DNA of 64,000 nucleotides, from contig CM055105.1 of NCBI GenBank assembly GCA_029204225.1, positions 12,364,224 to 12,428,223 of the forward strand, given 5' to 3'. The notes under the pieces are model-generated. The model ran no database searches, was not told where the DNA came from, and worked only from the letters and a program-made list of their open reading frames with translations. Source of the stretch: Diphasiastrum complanatum. Its lineage: Eukaryota; Streptophyta; Lycopodiopsida; Lycopodiales; Lycopodiaceae. The position numbers and the translations under genes were made by a program. Position 1 is the stretch's first letter; each line of letters begins with the position of its first letter. Below, in pieces: positions 14,318-27,013 of the stretch.

Positions 14318-14580
14318 ATTTTTGTATTATGCTTCTTGGTTTCCAAGGGGAGGCTCGAACCTGGGACCAAAGAAACTTTGGATGCCAAGCTAACCAGTTG
14401 AGCCAACCCCGTTGGGTCATTTTTGTATTATGCTTCTTGGTTTCCAAGGGGAGGCTCGAACCTGGGACCAAAGAAACATTTTTGTATTATGCTTCTTGGT
14501 TTCCAAGGGGAGGCTCGAACCTGGGACCAAAAAAACTTTGGATGCCAAGCCAACCAACTGAGCCAACCCCGTTGGGTTAT
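14318..14580 (-). mobile_element. tRNA-derived SINE-like cluster with Pol III A and B boxes
   Basis: On the minus strand the segment reads 'ggttggctcaactggttag' (A-box type), then a diverged anticodon region, then 'ggtcccaggttcgagcc' containing a B box (GGTTCGAGCC). Two near-complete tRNA-like heads lie at about 14346-14416 and 14506-14576, and a third copy at about 14447-14476 keeps only the B-box half. Each is followed (minus sense) by 'aaaccaagaagcataataca'. The cloverleaf is too degraded for a working tRNA, so a tandemly duplicated SINE head is the better reading. Confidence 0.65.
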
Positions 14581-16392
14581 TTTTGTATTATGGAATAGGC
14601 CAACCTTTAACTGGTTCAAAATTTGACCGATTTAGTTCTCACATTCTTCGTCATACCCTTCATATTTATTTCTTTTTTTTATTTGAAGATCAGGAGGATA
14701 TGAAGAGGAAGACCAATTGAAAAATAAGCCATAGCTAGGAGCATTTGAAGAGAAATATTCAAGTAAAAAAAAAATGCAAATCATGGTGAATAAATCTTAA
14801 ATATGGTGCTTGACCGACTAAATTACCAAATTCAGTCCATCAATATGGTTCAAAAGAGTGAGAATAAGCATATTGTAGATGAGAATGTACTAAAACATAT
14901 ACAAAATACTCGGCCACAATGGCTCAACAAGTTTATATCATTCGACTCATGTTTCATGTTTGGCTAGTCAAATGATAAAATTACAACCAGCTGATAGCTT
15001 ATGTCATATATGAATCAATGGTTGTAGTTTGATCATCAGAAGAAGAATATATTGCATAATATATATGCTTTGAATATTTAGAAAATGGGGAAGCAGGTTA
15101 CTTGCAACATCAACAATTGACACCAATTAGACGATTATGGTATATGATATGATAATTTTTATAAGTGGCCTTCATGCGAGATATGTCTGGTGCATGTGGT
15201 TAATCTTTATATCATGTTAATTGAGCTTTCTTGAAAATGATTTCCCCTTATGCTAGGACTTTAATTTTTCAATTTCGCCTTAGATGTCTTTGCATTTTTT
15301 ATGTTAGGAGAAGTAAGTAGCATGGCCACGAGTTTCGCGTTAAATTTTATAATGGCTGAAGAAATTTATAATCAAACCCCCATGTTAGCAAGGCATCCAA
15401 AATAATAAAATCAGTCTCGTGGCTCCAAAGTCAACAGTGAAATAACTTTGATAGGGTGGTAATCAATATTTTTACTACTAGTCCATTCCTTGTGTTAAAC
15501 TATTTATTGTTTTTTCAAACTAGTCATTTTCCATAGTATTAGAATAGGTATTCCAACTTTGCATAATGGGTTGTTCAGGTAAGAGAGATCATATGCAGAT
15601 CGATCCTCAACTTTGGTATGAATAATTGCTACCTTATATTTCATCAGACAATTTATTTATAGACGTAGAATGGAAGGTGTATAAGTAGATTGTAATAATC
15701 AAGCTACTTATCCTTGAAGGCTTGAATTGTATCCATCATCTCTCATCCTCATGTTCTCTTTTATGTCTCCCAAGATTTATTTTTTCATACTATCCCATTC
15801 TTGAAATTCATCACAACAACAAATTTCATACAATTTAAAAGCAATTATTTGAAAAGCACTTGGAAACATCTCATTTTCTTCCAAGCAGTATGCTCATAAT
15901 TTTCATACAATTTAATTTTAGAAGTTGTATCTAAAAATGAAGACCTTCAACCATCCCCTCTTTGAATAATAGATCTCATTTACAAAACCCTAGGGTGTTT
16001 GCATATCTAGATTCATTTATGTCTAGATTATATAGTCTTCACTACCCAAGATTAATATCAAACCTCAAAATTTTTATAACGTATATATACTTTTGGGAAA
16101 AGAGTGGTTTTACTCCATGAATGAGTCCTTAAAAGGATTATGTAACTCGTAGTTTATCTTGTTTGCATAATGGCTCATTGTTAGATCTAAAAGGCAATGT
16201 TGACATGTCCGATACTCCCTGATAACCCAGTTTTCTTAATGATGCAAACGACATGACACAATGTATGGATGATGAATGGTGGGCGAGCGATGATGAAAAA
16301 ATAGATATGGGGACGTGGAGTCTTGTGAGTGGCATAGTGAGCAATGTGGGAAAAACTAATATGTGAAATTCATGTGCCACTAGGTGAATGAT
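14581..16392. other. AT-rich intergenic DNA; no gene recognised
   Basis: No long frames and no conserved protein motif were found on either strand. It ends at the GATTG target duplication of the copia element. Confidence 0.6.
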
Positions 16393-16397
16393 GATTG

Positions 16398-16590
16398 TGT
16401 GCGAGAGAGAGAGAGGGGGAGAATAAATGACAAACACAAACGAGAAACGAACTCGAACAAGAAGCGAACGTCGTCTGTGCAAATTTGCATGTAAATATGC
16501 AGACTGCGTGACAACGTTAGTAAATATGCAGCATGAATGGAGGCAAATTAAAAATGGGATTTAGGAGAGCTAGAGGGAATAAATCCAACA
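16398..16590 (-). repeat. 3' LTR of the copia element, internally deleted
   Basis: Both ends match the 27014-28132 LTR, but about 926 bp from the middle are missing. The deletion joins 'aacaagaagcgaa' directly to 'cgtctgtgcaaatttgcatg'. The termini and target site are intact, so the loss is a later deletion within the LTR or was copied from an already deleted relative. Confidence 0.9.
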
Positions 16591-16600
16591 CCCCCCCTTA
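16591..16600 (-). promoter_or_regulatory. Polypurine tract of the copia element
   Basis: Minus-strand TAAGGGGGGG directly abuts the 3' LTR start (TGTTGG). It primes plus-strand DNA synthesis in this class of element. Confidence 0.85.
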
Positions 16601-16750
16601 ATCTGGATCCATGAATGCCTTGACCTTCAGACTGAGCAATGCACAAAATCTATTGTGTGCATTAACACCGAGTGCTTTTGTGAAGATGTCTGCAACCATG
16701 TCCAGCGTTCTGCAGTACGTTAATCTTACCTCTCTCTTGAGAACCTTGCC
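16601..16750 (-). pseudogene. C-terminal end of copia RNase H
   Basis: The minus strand encodes 'LKREVRLTYCRTLDMVADIF' then 'TKAL', the characteristic copia RNase H end (V-x-D-x-F-T-K-x-L). Its N-terminal continuation is at 23160-23320, beyond the nested gypsy element. The target duplication TTGCC/GGCAA is shared by both pieces. Confidence 0.9.
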
Positions 16751-17240
16751 TGTCATGCCCATGATTGGTCTCGGGTAGCGTGTCCACGCTAGAGACCAGT
16801 AGACCAACAACCCGCAAGTTAATTGTGACTATAAGAGAATTGGGGCCCTTATGTGTACATGGTCATAATTAATGGTTGTAGGCCTAAACACTTGATGGTG
16901 GTTTTGGGTCTATCAGTGAGTCATTGGGGAACTGGATAACGTGGCCCAGATAGGCTGCAGAGGTGTCCAGTGAGGTGTCACAGTGCACTACTAGTGGTGC
17001 ATGGGCCTTGGAGGGTATAAGTATACCTGGTGGGCTCTCACTAGTGTATGCTTGATAGCATGACCGGTGGCAGGATGCTGCTAGTGTGATGCCATACTCC
17101 TCTTTGTGATTGATCCATAGCTTGGGGGCTAGATCCGTTCGATCTAGGTTTGGTTGGGTTGGTTTGTCCACCATCAGGTTCCCTTGTGTTGCTTGTGATT
17201 GGCATGCTTAGAATAGGATCCTTGGATTGAGGACTTTACA
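16751..17240 (+). repeat. 5' LTR of the nested gypsy element
   Basis: 490 bp, TG...CA ends. A TATA-like 'gtataagtata' occurs near 17017 and may serve as promoter. Confidence 0.93.
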
Positions 17241-17241
17241 T

Positions 17242-17254
17242 TGGTATCAGAGCC
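17242..17254 (+). promoter_or_regulatory. Primer binding site (initiator tRNA-Met)
   Basis: TGGTATCAGAGCC one base after the LTR is the perfect plant initiator-Met primer site. Confidence 0.95.
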
Positions 17255-18532
<1,278 letters not shown>

Positions 18533-18604
18533 TTGGGGCTGTTCGGCCTGCTATCCGCTCGCGACGGTTACTGGCCCGAGAAGTCCTTTGTTTTGAAGGA
18601 AAGT

Positions 18605-18632
18605 GGGGGGGGGGGGGGGGGGGGGGGGGGGG
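18605..18632. repeat. Poly-G run, ~28 bp
   Basis: Uninterrupted guanines; potential G-quadruplex and sequencing trouble spot. Confidence 0.95.
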
Positions 18633-21600
18633 TGGAGGGTTGGTTAGAGGTTTTATGCCAAAAAAAGTCTGTTTCGGTTTTTTTCTTCCCATGGGCACTT
18701 CTTAGTGGTTATAGACTACAAAATTTCTATGGCAGTTAAGGTTGACTCTAATGGCTTCAAAAATTGTGTACATTTGATTTGGATGCATCGACATGGTTTT
18801 TCGGTAGTGTTATGGCTTAGATACCATTTGCAAATTTCATTGGTATAATTTTTATCAGCACGTTATGGTCTGTAAAAACTACGTTTTTTGGACATTGTTT
18901 CATTAAAAGAACTTATACCCGTAATGATTCTTAACTGAACGTAAGTTTTCGGTTAGAAGAGCAAATGGTTATGTGTGAAGTTCTGGTGGGGAGGAACAAT
19001 TTTTCCGTTTCCTTGGAAACTCTCCCGGCATCACCTGAAAGTGATGATCCCCCTAAATTTATAACAAGCCTGTAAGACTGTTATGGAACTTTATAAAAGC
19101 TATAAGTACCAAAACAACCAAATGCAAAATCATTTTAGACAATTATAGGCCATTAATTCAAAACAGCTTGGGCTTAAAAACAGAAATTTTTTCCCGTGAG
19201 TAAAGCCTGGAAGTTGTTATTGACTGGATAAATTGTTGGCTAAGCTACTTAAGCTTATGCAACATCCCAGAATAATAATAATAAAAAAAAAGTGAATTTT
19301 ATCGATTTTTTGCTTTGGGTAAGGCCTCCTCGAGGTGGAGGCCGAAACCCATAGAAATGTGATTGGGCTGAGTTCTTGGAGGAATTCCGTAAGGCTTTTT
19401 CACAATTGACGAATTAGATTCGCTTTAATTAACTGTTGTGGGCAACCGAGAACGGAAATTCTTAGAAAATGGCCCTAGAAGCCTAGGATGGAAAAACTAA
19501 AATGGAACGAAAAATTTGTTTCTTGTTGTGCTTGAAGCCGTGAGCGTACCAGCACTGTTTGTTATTTAGAACAAGAAAAAGCCGGTTCATTCTTCTCCAT
19601 TTCTAAATCTGTTACTATAAACCTTACGGTGACCGTAAAGATTGTGAAAAGGGGCGAAAGAATGTTTGTTTAAGTTGAAGTTGGAATTGTTTATAAATTC
19701 TCGAGAACTTCATTTACTCGTTTTTTTTCTGACACTTTGATCAAGTTGTGGAGGGCCTTCATGGAGAGAACTTGTGGTATGGAACGTAGACAATTCCAAA
19801 ATGAAGATCCGAAACTAACTGGATCTGTTGACCATAGTATGGCCGTAAGTCTTAGTGATGCCAAATACTATTGGTCATAAAATGGGTGTTTTGTCGGAAA
19901 TTTGAGATATTGGTCATGACCCCTTTTTGGATATCTCAAATTTACAAAACCGGAAACTTGGCAAGCTATTTCTTTATAAAAAATATATTCGTGAATTTCC
20001 TAACACACGAATTAACCCGCTTTTTTGTGATGCCTCCATTTCACATTGGGTCAGCAGTTCCGGGTTTCCTCACACCAGCTATATGTGGAGACGGGGCGCT
20101 TCCAGGGTTAGATGTGCACGTTAGAGGAGGTGGAGTCAGAGGAGCATTTTCTATTCAGATGCCTTGTCTATTACAGCACCAGCTTCTTCTTCTATCCTGG
20201 CTTTCTTCAACAGTGGTCCTGTGGCATCTGTCAGAGATTCTAGGAGGAATCTGTTATAGATGACGGGCCTGTTTTATAAATCAGAAACGATAGGATATTC
20301 AGATATTACAGGAATCCTTTATGGATTATAGTTGATATCAGGTTTGAAGATTTAAGGTGGGGAAAAATTAGAAAGCATTGTTGTAGTAGGAAAGTGGCTG
20401 ATAACAAGTCCGACTGATTTGAGTCAGAACTCGATAAGATGGGAGGTTTGTTGAAACCTGTTCCTTGCTGGATATAGTCAACTTGATCTTAGTTTGGACC
20501 GAGATCCGTGGGTTGATGCAAGGAAGGAAATTTATGTTTACAATATATTCTTTTGAGTGAATCTCCGGTTGAGATTTTGGATGTGAAATAGCACTCTTTG
20601 AGAACTATTCTCTCTTAGAGGATAACTAAGTTATAGGATTCTCGGTTATGAAAGTGTTGTGTACAGATCAGGATATCTATAGAGATATGCTATGTAGTGA
20701 ATCTTTGTGGGATCATTAAAACCTTTTGTACAAACTTCTAATCCTGTGGATCTACAAAGTATTCCTTGAACTAAGTTTATTTGCATGCATAAACTAGTGG
20801 TTGGTACATAGGCATATTGATGAGAATTGTGTTGAGACAATTTCTCGCTGGGTTATAGTAATTTCTCATTGATAATTGCTTATTGACCTAGAATTGATTT
20901 AGAATCAGATTAAATGTGGTGTTTTGGTACCACATCGAAGAAACATTTAAACATTTTCTAAATCCGATACAGCTAACTGAGTCAGAAGCATTACTTCTAA
21001 GTTAGTTGTTGTAAATTAACAATAGATATTATTGTTGAAATGTATTGCTTATGAGTCACAACATTTATGAGTTGTTTTGGATTCTTTTGCAAATGGGTGT
21101 GCATAGAATACACAAAAACTTTTGGGACTTATCTTTTCTCGTTCGAAAAGGATGAAATGCTATCTCGGAACACTCAGGAAAGTTGGATAGTTGTTTGCCA
21201 AAAGTTAGAACTTCACGTAATGAGGTTCCGGTAAATCTTAAGTTATTCTAGATTAGAACTTAAGAGGAAAATCTAGATGTATTCTAGATTGGGACCCTAC
21301 CTTTGGAATGACAATTTGTGCCATGTCTAAAGTAAGGGCATTTTTTAAATTACAATCCTTATATTGGCACCGTGTGTGTGTTGTAAAAGTCTAGAAATTT
21401 CCAGATGGAAAAGACTTTCAGGAACAACTCATGTGTCTTTTGAGAATTGTAATGCATTCTCATGATGTACTCTTATGATATGGTATGGTTTCGGGAATAT
21501 GGAGAGTTGGGATTGTTGAATCTTAACTCAGATTCTAGGATATACCTAATCCATAAGAAAGGATTGTGATTGGTAGATTACCCCGGATGAGTAAATGAGA

Positions 21601-21991
21601 TAGTGGAATTTTGGTAATGACTAGCCATCTTACCAAATCGACTATGTTTATTTGGGTAAAGACCAAGTAATTATTTGAGTATCCGTTTTGGCTTTACGGA
21701 TTACCAAAGTGGCATTATGAACATTCGCGATTCGAAGTTTGCTGGTCACTTTTGGTCGGCCGTATTCGCTAAACTAGAGATGACTCTGAACTTAAAGTTC
21801 TTCTAATCATTGGTAGTTACCTTCTTTTATTGAGTATAGGACAAGAATTCGATGAATTATGATTGACGAATCATAGTTCAGATTCTAGTTATACTTGATC
21901 GGTTAAAAGAAGGATTACCTACAAGATCAGAAGATAAGTTAAGATATCTATTCATATTTTCTCCTCGGAGAGGTAATCACCTTGATGGAGA
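18633..21991 (+). pseudogene. Decayed gypsy gag-pol interior
   Basis: By position this should encode gag, protease, reverse transcriptase and RNase H. I could not recognise any catalytic motif in any frame, and frames are short. The 130-residue frame at 19871-20263 has no gypsy motif. Confidence 0.45.
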
Positions 21992-22620
21992 TTGGGTTAT
22001 AGTAAGCATTTGGCTACCGATTATAGCCCGTGTGTGCTTACGTATAGTTTTAAACCTATGTCACCCATTGCAGTAGAGACTCGGGCGTTCAAGTTTCAGA
22101 TAGTAGCGGATTTCCTACATGATATGCAGGAAATGCTATGGATTGCACGTGAGAATGTCTGGGGTACCCAGGGGACCGACATTATGCAAGTCTGAAAAGA
22201 TCATCGAGAGACTTCTAGGTGGAGGATTAGGTATTTTTTGAGAATCTCGATGGATTCAAGTGTAATGCATACCAGCTAGCATTACTAATCGTCCCCTAGA
22301 TATAGAGGACCATTTGAGATCTTGAAAACAGATCCTTAGCTTACCAATCAAAACTCCCTGATGGATCTCAAGTGCATCATGTATTTCATGTAAGCCGTCT
22401 TTGAAAGAGTCTATGTGCAGGAGAGCATCTTGGATCTGGAGATCGATTGGACCTGTTGGATGAATCATCGGGTGTGTCTCCGCTTGAACCCGAAAAGATC
22501 TTGGATACAAGAACTAAACGACTGTGAAATCGTATAGTTACCAAGCATCTGGTTCGATGGAAAAGATGTACAGACGATGACGATTCTTGGTAACAGGAAG
22601 GAAGCTTAAGAGAGAACTTT
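21992..22620 (+). pseudogene. Gypsy integrase C-terminus and chromodomain, broken
   Basis: The frame at 21992-22195 reads 'DYSPCVLTYSFKPMSPI', like the S-P-F-x-L-x-Y-G-x-x-P-x-S-P motif of gypsy integrase. At about 22289 comes 'RYRGPFEILK'. After a stop and frame change comes 'AYQSKLPDGSQVHHVFHVSR', the typical C-terminal integrase motif. Further on 'EPEKILDTRTKRL', then after a stop 'HLVRWKR', match the start of a chromodomain. Order and spacing identify a chromovirus tail. Several stops and shifts make it non-functional. Confidence 0.85.
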
Positions 22621-22654
22621 TCCAATTTTAAGTTATGAGGACATAATTTGAATA

Positions 22655-22666
22655 ATGGGGGAAGAA
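22655..22666 (+). promoter_or_regulatory. Polypurine tract of the nested gypsy element
   Basis: 'atgggggaagaa' directly precedes the right LTR. Confidence 0.8.
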
Positions 22667-23159
22667 TGTCATGCCCATGACTATTCTCGAGTATCGTGTC
22701 CACGCTAGAGACCAGTAGACCAACAACCCGTAAGTTAATTGTGACTATAAGAGAATTGCGGCCCTTATGTGTACATGGTCATAATTAATGGTTGTAGGCC
22801 TAAACACTTGATGGTGGATTTGTATGGGTCTATCAGTGAGTCATTGGAAAACTGGATGACGTGGCCCAGATAGGTTGCAGAGGTGTCCAGTGAGGTGTCA
22901 CAGTGCACTACTAGTGGTGCATGGGCTTGGACAGTATAAGTATACCTGTTGGGCTCTCACTAGTGTATGCTTGATAGCATGACCGGTGGCAGGATGCTGC
23001 TGGTGTGATGCCATACTCCTCTTTGTGATTGATCCATAGCTTGGGGGCTAGATCCATTCGATCTAGGTTTGGTTGGGTTGGTTTGTCCACCATCAGGTTC
23101 CCTTGTGTTGCTTGTGATTGGCATGCTTAGAATAGGATCCTTGGATTGAGGACTTTACA
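22667..23159 (+). repeat. 3' LTR of the nested gypsy element
   Basis: 493 bp, same ends as the left LTR. Differences are scattered substitutions and tiny indels. Confidence 0.93.
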
Positions 23160-23588
23160 TTGCCCCTGATGTAGTGATATCTGATCTCAATATGCTTACT
23201 CCTAGAATGAAATATAGGGTTGGCTGATAAGGCAATATCACTTTGATTATCACAAAATAAAATTGTAGGGTTGTACTGATACAGATTGATGTCTGACAAC
23301 AAATTTCTCAACCAAAACACTTATGAAATAGGACCGAAGCTGATGAAGATTGTCGTTGCTGACATCTCCATAGCAGATGCACTGGTCCATGGTAGCTCGA
23401 CTATATCTCATGACTCGAATAAGAGCCTTCCAATGGGTAATGTCAGGATTAGCCATATATTGGCTGAGTGAGCTTACAACAAAAGAGATATCTGGTCTTG
23501 TACAGACCATTGAGTACATGAGAGATCCAAGTATTGATCGATACAAATATTCTCTCATCTGCTCGCTTCCTGCTTGGTCTGGGGACAT
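23160..23588 (-). pseudogene. Copia RNase H, N-terminal part
   Basis: The minus strand shows 'YRSILGSLMYSMVCTRPDIS' (the R-x-x-I-G-x-L-x-Y-x-x-x-T-R-P-D motif linking RT and RNase H), 'ILFCDNQSDIALSANPIFHS' (catalytic D in C-D-N-Q-S) and 'SRSKHIEIRYHYIR'. There is a frame change around 23250-23320. It is interrupted at 23160 by the gypsy insertion and resumes at 16750. Confidence 0.9.
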
Positions 23589-24343
23589 TGGTCCTTCAAC
23601 AAATGCAGGCCTTGATCCATTGGTGAGTGAGCTAATTTACAATTCATCAAATTGTATCTGTTAAGAACATTGTGAAGATACCTTTGTTGAATGATGTAAA
23701 TCAGTCGATTTGCTCTGTCTCTGTGGATTTGAATTCCAAGACAGAAGTGAGCTTTGCCCAGATCAGTCATGTCGAATTCTGAGAACAATATCTGTTTTGC
23801 ATCCTTGACCATTTTGGTATTGTTGCTGAAGAGCAACGTATCATCAACGTACAAGGTGATGATAATGAAGGATTGTTGCACTGACCTTGAATAAACGTTG
23901 CAATCAGCAATGCTTGGTTTGAATCCTTGTTCAATGAGGAATGTGTTGATCTTCTGAAACCAAGCTCTGGCAGACTGTTTCAAGCCGTACAGTGCTTTAT
24001 GGAGTTTACAGACATGATTTTTCATGCCTTCCAGAATGTATCCTTCGGACTGGATCATGTAGAAATCTTCTTGTATGACTCCGTTCAGATAGGCTGTTTG
24101 TACATCAAGTTGATGTACTTCAAGGTCGGCAGCTGTAGCATAAGACAAGAGCATTCGGATCGACGAATGTTTGACGACTGGACTAAAAGTCTCACTGTAG
24201 TCGACATTCGAGATCTGGGTGAATCCTCGTGCTACTAGTCTAGCCTTCCTTCGATCAATTGCTCCGTTGGCATTATATTTGATCTTAAAGATCCATTTGC
24301 AATCAATAATATTGCAATCAAAGGAGCTTCGACTAATGACCAT
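23555..24343 (-). pseudogene. Copia reverse transcriptase
   Basis: 262-residue minus frame. It holds 'WIFKIKYNANG', 'KARLVARGFTQ', 'ETFSPVVKHSSIRMLLSYA', 'QLDVQTAYLNG' (first catalytic Asp), 'LYGLKQSARAWF' and the active-site YVDD (encoded at 23840-23851, 'LYVDDTLLF'). All core copia RT motifs are present, so this domain is the best preserved part of the element. It is separated by frame changes from integrase upstream and RNase H downstream. Confidence 0.93.
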
Positions 24344-25518
24344 GTCTGATTCTTGATCAGAGAGGAATACTCTCTGTCCATGGCTTCTCGCCAGAGATCA
24401 GAGCCTGGTTGGCTGAGTGCCTCTTCAACTGTCGTCGGTTCCTGCATTAAGAGACAAGCAGACTCAGGAGTATACCTTGTGGGCTGTGTGCGCATTCGGC
24501 TTGATCTTCTGGGATGATTCGACTGATGAACCGCTCCTGGGACTTGTTGTTGGGTAGCAACAACATCTTCGTCTGATTCGCTGTCTCGAAGTGGGTCAAC
24601 AATAGACACGCCTGAGCCAGAAGCTCGGACTGTCATGTCAATGGCAGGAGATGTAGGTTGTTCTTGAACAATATCCTTGCCTTTGAGGTCGATGAACTGA
24701 TCCTCGATAAAGATTGTATCTTGGCTACACAAGATTTGCTCGGTATCAGGATCGTACAACTTGTAGGTGTTATCAGACGAAGTATATCCGATCAGGATGG
24801 TCTTGAGACCTTGGAAGTCCAATTTCTTCCTTGTGTCTTTTGGGATCTGCACGTAAGAAATGCACCCGAACACTCTTAGGTTCTTCAAAGAAGGCTTAGA
24901 GCCCGTCCACATCTCGTGGGGTGTCTTGTCTGAGAGGGCCTTGGTCGAACATCTGTTCTGGAGGTAAGCTACAGTGGAGACAGCTTCAGCCCAGAATCTC
25001 TTGGGCAACGATGCATGCAATAGCATACACTTAGCAGATTCGACCAGAGTACGGTTCTTCCTCTCAGCTAAGCCATTAGACTGAGGATTGTAAGGAGTGA
25101 TGAATTGCTGCTCAATGCCTTGGCTTTGGCATTACTCCTTAAACTTGACAGAGATATATTCTCCACTGTTGTCTGACCTTAGGGCCTTGATCGTCCTTTG
25201 AGTCTCCTTTTCTGCACGCTCCTTGAAGATTCTAAAGCAGTTGAAGGCTTCTGATTTCTTCTTTATGAAATACACCATCGTCCTTCTGGAGAATTCGTCA
25301 ATAAAGGTTATAAAATACTTGGCATCCTTCAGCGAAGGATTTTTCATCAAGCCACAAATATATGAATGTACAACGTCTAGTAATCCTTTAGCAATATGCT
25401 GATGGCTTGACTTAAATGGTTTCCTAGTTTGCTTACCAACTAGACAGTCTTGACAGACAGGTAACTCGACTTTTTCAAGAGGATAGTCGAGATTAAGAAC
25501 AATAGATTGTCTAGACAT
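24235..25518 (-). pseudogene. Copia integrase
   Basis: From 25518 the minus strand shows 'CQDCLVGKQTRKPF' (zinc-binding end), 'YFITFIDEFSRRTMVYFIK' and 'ALRSDNSGEYISVKF' (catalytic D and nearby motif). After a stop near 25130 the downstream half begins 'LLHASLPKRFWAEAVSTVAY' with 'NRCSTKALSDKTPHEMW', then 'LRVFGC', the usual copia integrase C-terminal motifs. An acidic linker (about 24540-24660) leads to RT. The frame is broken at least once. Confidence 0.9.
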
Positions 25519-25538
25519 TCATTGCACAACAACATGAT

Positions 25539-26058
25539 CTAAATGACCAAGTCTACAATGCCAAAGTAAACCGTTAATCGAATGAATTGAAGTACTGAGA
25601 GCTTGACTAGAGGCAGAAAGCAATGACTTAATTTATACAAGTATCCATGTCTCTTTTCGAGTGCTAGGATCTTGCCTGTCCGATCAACTACTTTACATTG
25701 ATCACATTCGAATTCTACTTTGTGTCCTAGATCTGTGATTTTGCTTACAGAAAGCAGATTCGTAGATAACTTTGGTACATACAGAACTTTTGAGAGTAGC
25801 TTAAATTGATCATTTGCAAAGCATAATCTTACAGTGCCTTCACCTTTAATAGCTTGTGTGCTATTGTTGCCAAGGTGAGCAAATTTCTGAGTATTGTAAG
25901 GCATATAGGACTCGAAACAGGAAGCTAGTCATGTGCTGAGTGGCTCCAGAATCCAAGAACCAAGAACTGTCGCCAGATGCTCCTTGATGGTTGGTCATGA
26001 AGGCATCATGATCCGTTTCTTGAATAGGTTGTGGAGCTTCTACAGTTGCATTCGCCAC
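25539..26058 (-). pseudogene. Copia protease and gag-pre-integrase domain
   Basis: The protease active site is seen as 'SSWFLDSGATQHMT' (D-S-G-A, catalytic Asp intact). After a frame change the minus frame 25539-25904 shows 'GEGTVRLCFANDQFKLLSKV', 'LYVPKLSTNLLSVSKITDLG' and 'GYLYKLSH', the usual gag-pre-integrase segment. The W-H-x-R-x-G-H motif is lost near the frame end. Confidence 0.88.
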
Positions 26059-26862
26059 TTGATTTGACTACCCTTTGCTGTTGTTCTTCGCTTGAAGTAT
26101 GCGACAGTCTTGTATTTTGTGGTTGTTTCATTTGCAGTATCTGCAGAACAGCTTCTTCTTTGTCTACGGATTCGACTGTTCCTTGTGCTGAGCCAGTTTC
26201 TGGTCTGGCTTTGATTGCTTCGGGCCTTCCTTCTTCTTCTGCTTTGTCGTGCTCTTGTTGGTGTACAAGACGTGAGAATCAAATGAGGAACTAGCTCGTC
26301 CCTTCGAGTGTCTTCCTGCAACAACATAGTAATGACTCTCGAAAGAGTCAATTCTGGATGTGTCGTGATGATCATCACCCAGCTATCGTAAGAACTTGGC
26401 AAGCTTGTAGGCAGTTGCATCACTGCGTCTTGATTGTCTATGACAGATCCGACAGTGGCCATTTGTCTTAGCAAGTTCTTGAGTTTGATTAATGTGATTC
26501 TGCAGAGAATCACCATTCATCATTCTGAGAGAGTAGAATTTCTTCCTGAGATATAGCTTGGAAATTATATCTCGCACTTCGTATAGTGTGCTCAAGATGT
26601 CCCAGACTTTTTTCGATGCCTCGGATACAGGGCCGATCTGGGTATCCGTGATGTTGAGGATGATCAGCGCGAAAGCTTTTCCATCCTTCAGCTTCCATCT
26701 GGTGATTGTCGCGTCATCCGCTTCGGATTTTCCTTCTGCACCTGTAGCAACGTCGAACAATTCTTTTGCCATTAGTACAGTTTTCATCTTAAATTTTCAC
26801 ATATGGTAATTGGCTCCATCAAGCTTGTCCATGATAGGATTGGCTTTCCCTTGGAAATCCAT
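26040..26862 (-). pseudogene. Copia gag
   Basis: The ATG at 26862 begins 'MDFQGKANPIMDKLDGANYH'. A TGA at 26797-26799 stands where Trp is usual, then 'KMKTVLMAKELFDV' continues. Further motifs are 'VWDILSTLYEVRDI' and, in another frame, 'AVMQLPTSLPSSYDSWVMII'. The zinc knuckle is present as a CRYC...C pattern near 26110-26150, but a TGA sits between its cysteine pair and histidine. At least one frameshift occurs near 26450. Confidence 0.88.
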
Positions 26863-27001
26863 GTGGAAGAATTAGTCTAAGTGATAGGAGAAATTATCAA
26901 TGACTTAAGTATGAAAATCTGATATCTACAAACAAAGAAAACAATTACTCTATCGGCTAGTAGAGTTTTGTACTGTGGAAGCTTATCAAGCTATGAAAAT
27001 A

Positions 27002-27013
27002 GCTCTAATTCCA
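27002..27013 (-). promoter_or_regulatory. Primer binding site of the copia element (diverged)
   Basis: Minus-strand TGGAATTAGAGC directly follows the 5' LTR and matches 10 of 12 bases of the initiator tRNA-Met site TGGTATCAGAGC. Confidence 0.85.

Noticed and set aside
14346-14576. Functional tRNA genes on the minus strand
   Set aside because: A and B boxes are good, but the anticodon arm and acceptor pairing are degraded and the units are tandem with a shared non-tRNA tail. SINE-derived is more likely.
19871-20263. 130-residue frame inside the nested gypsy element
   Set aside because: It matches no gypsy domain and its frame is probably open by chance in a decayed interior.
24658-24879. Plus-strand frames across the copia pol region (also 23377-23664, 23927-24238, 26558-26809)
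   Set aside because: They are antisense shadows of the minus-strand copia coding sequence.
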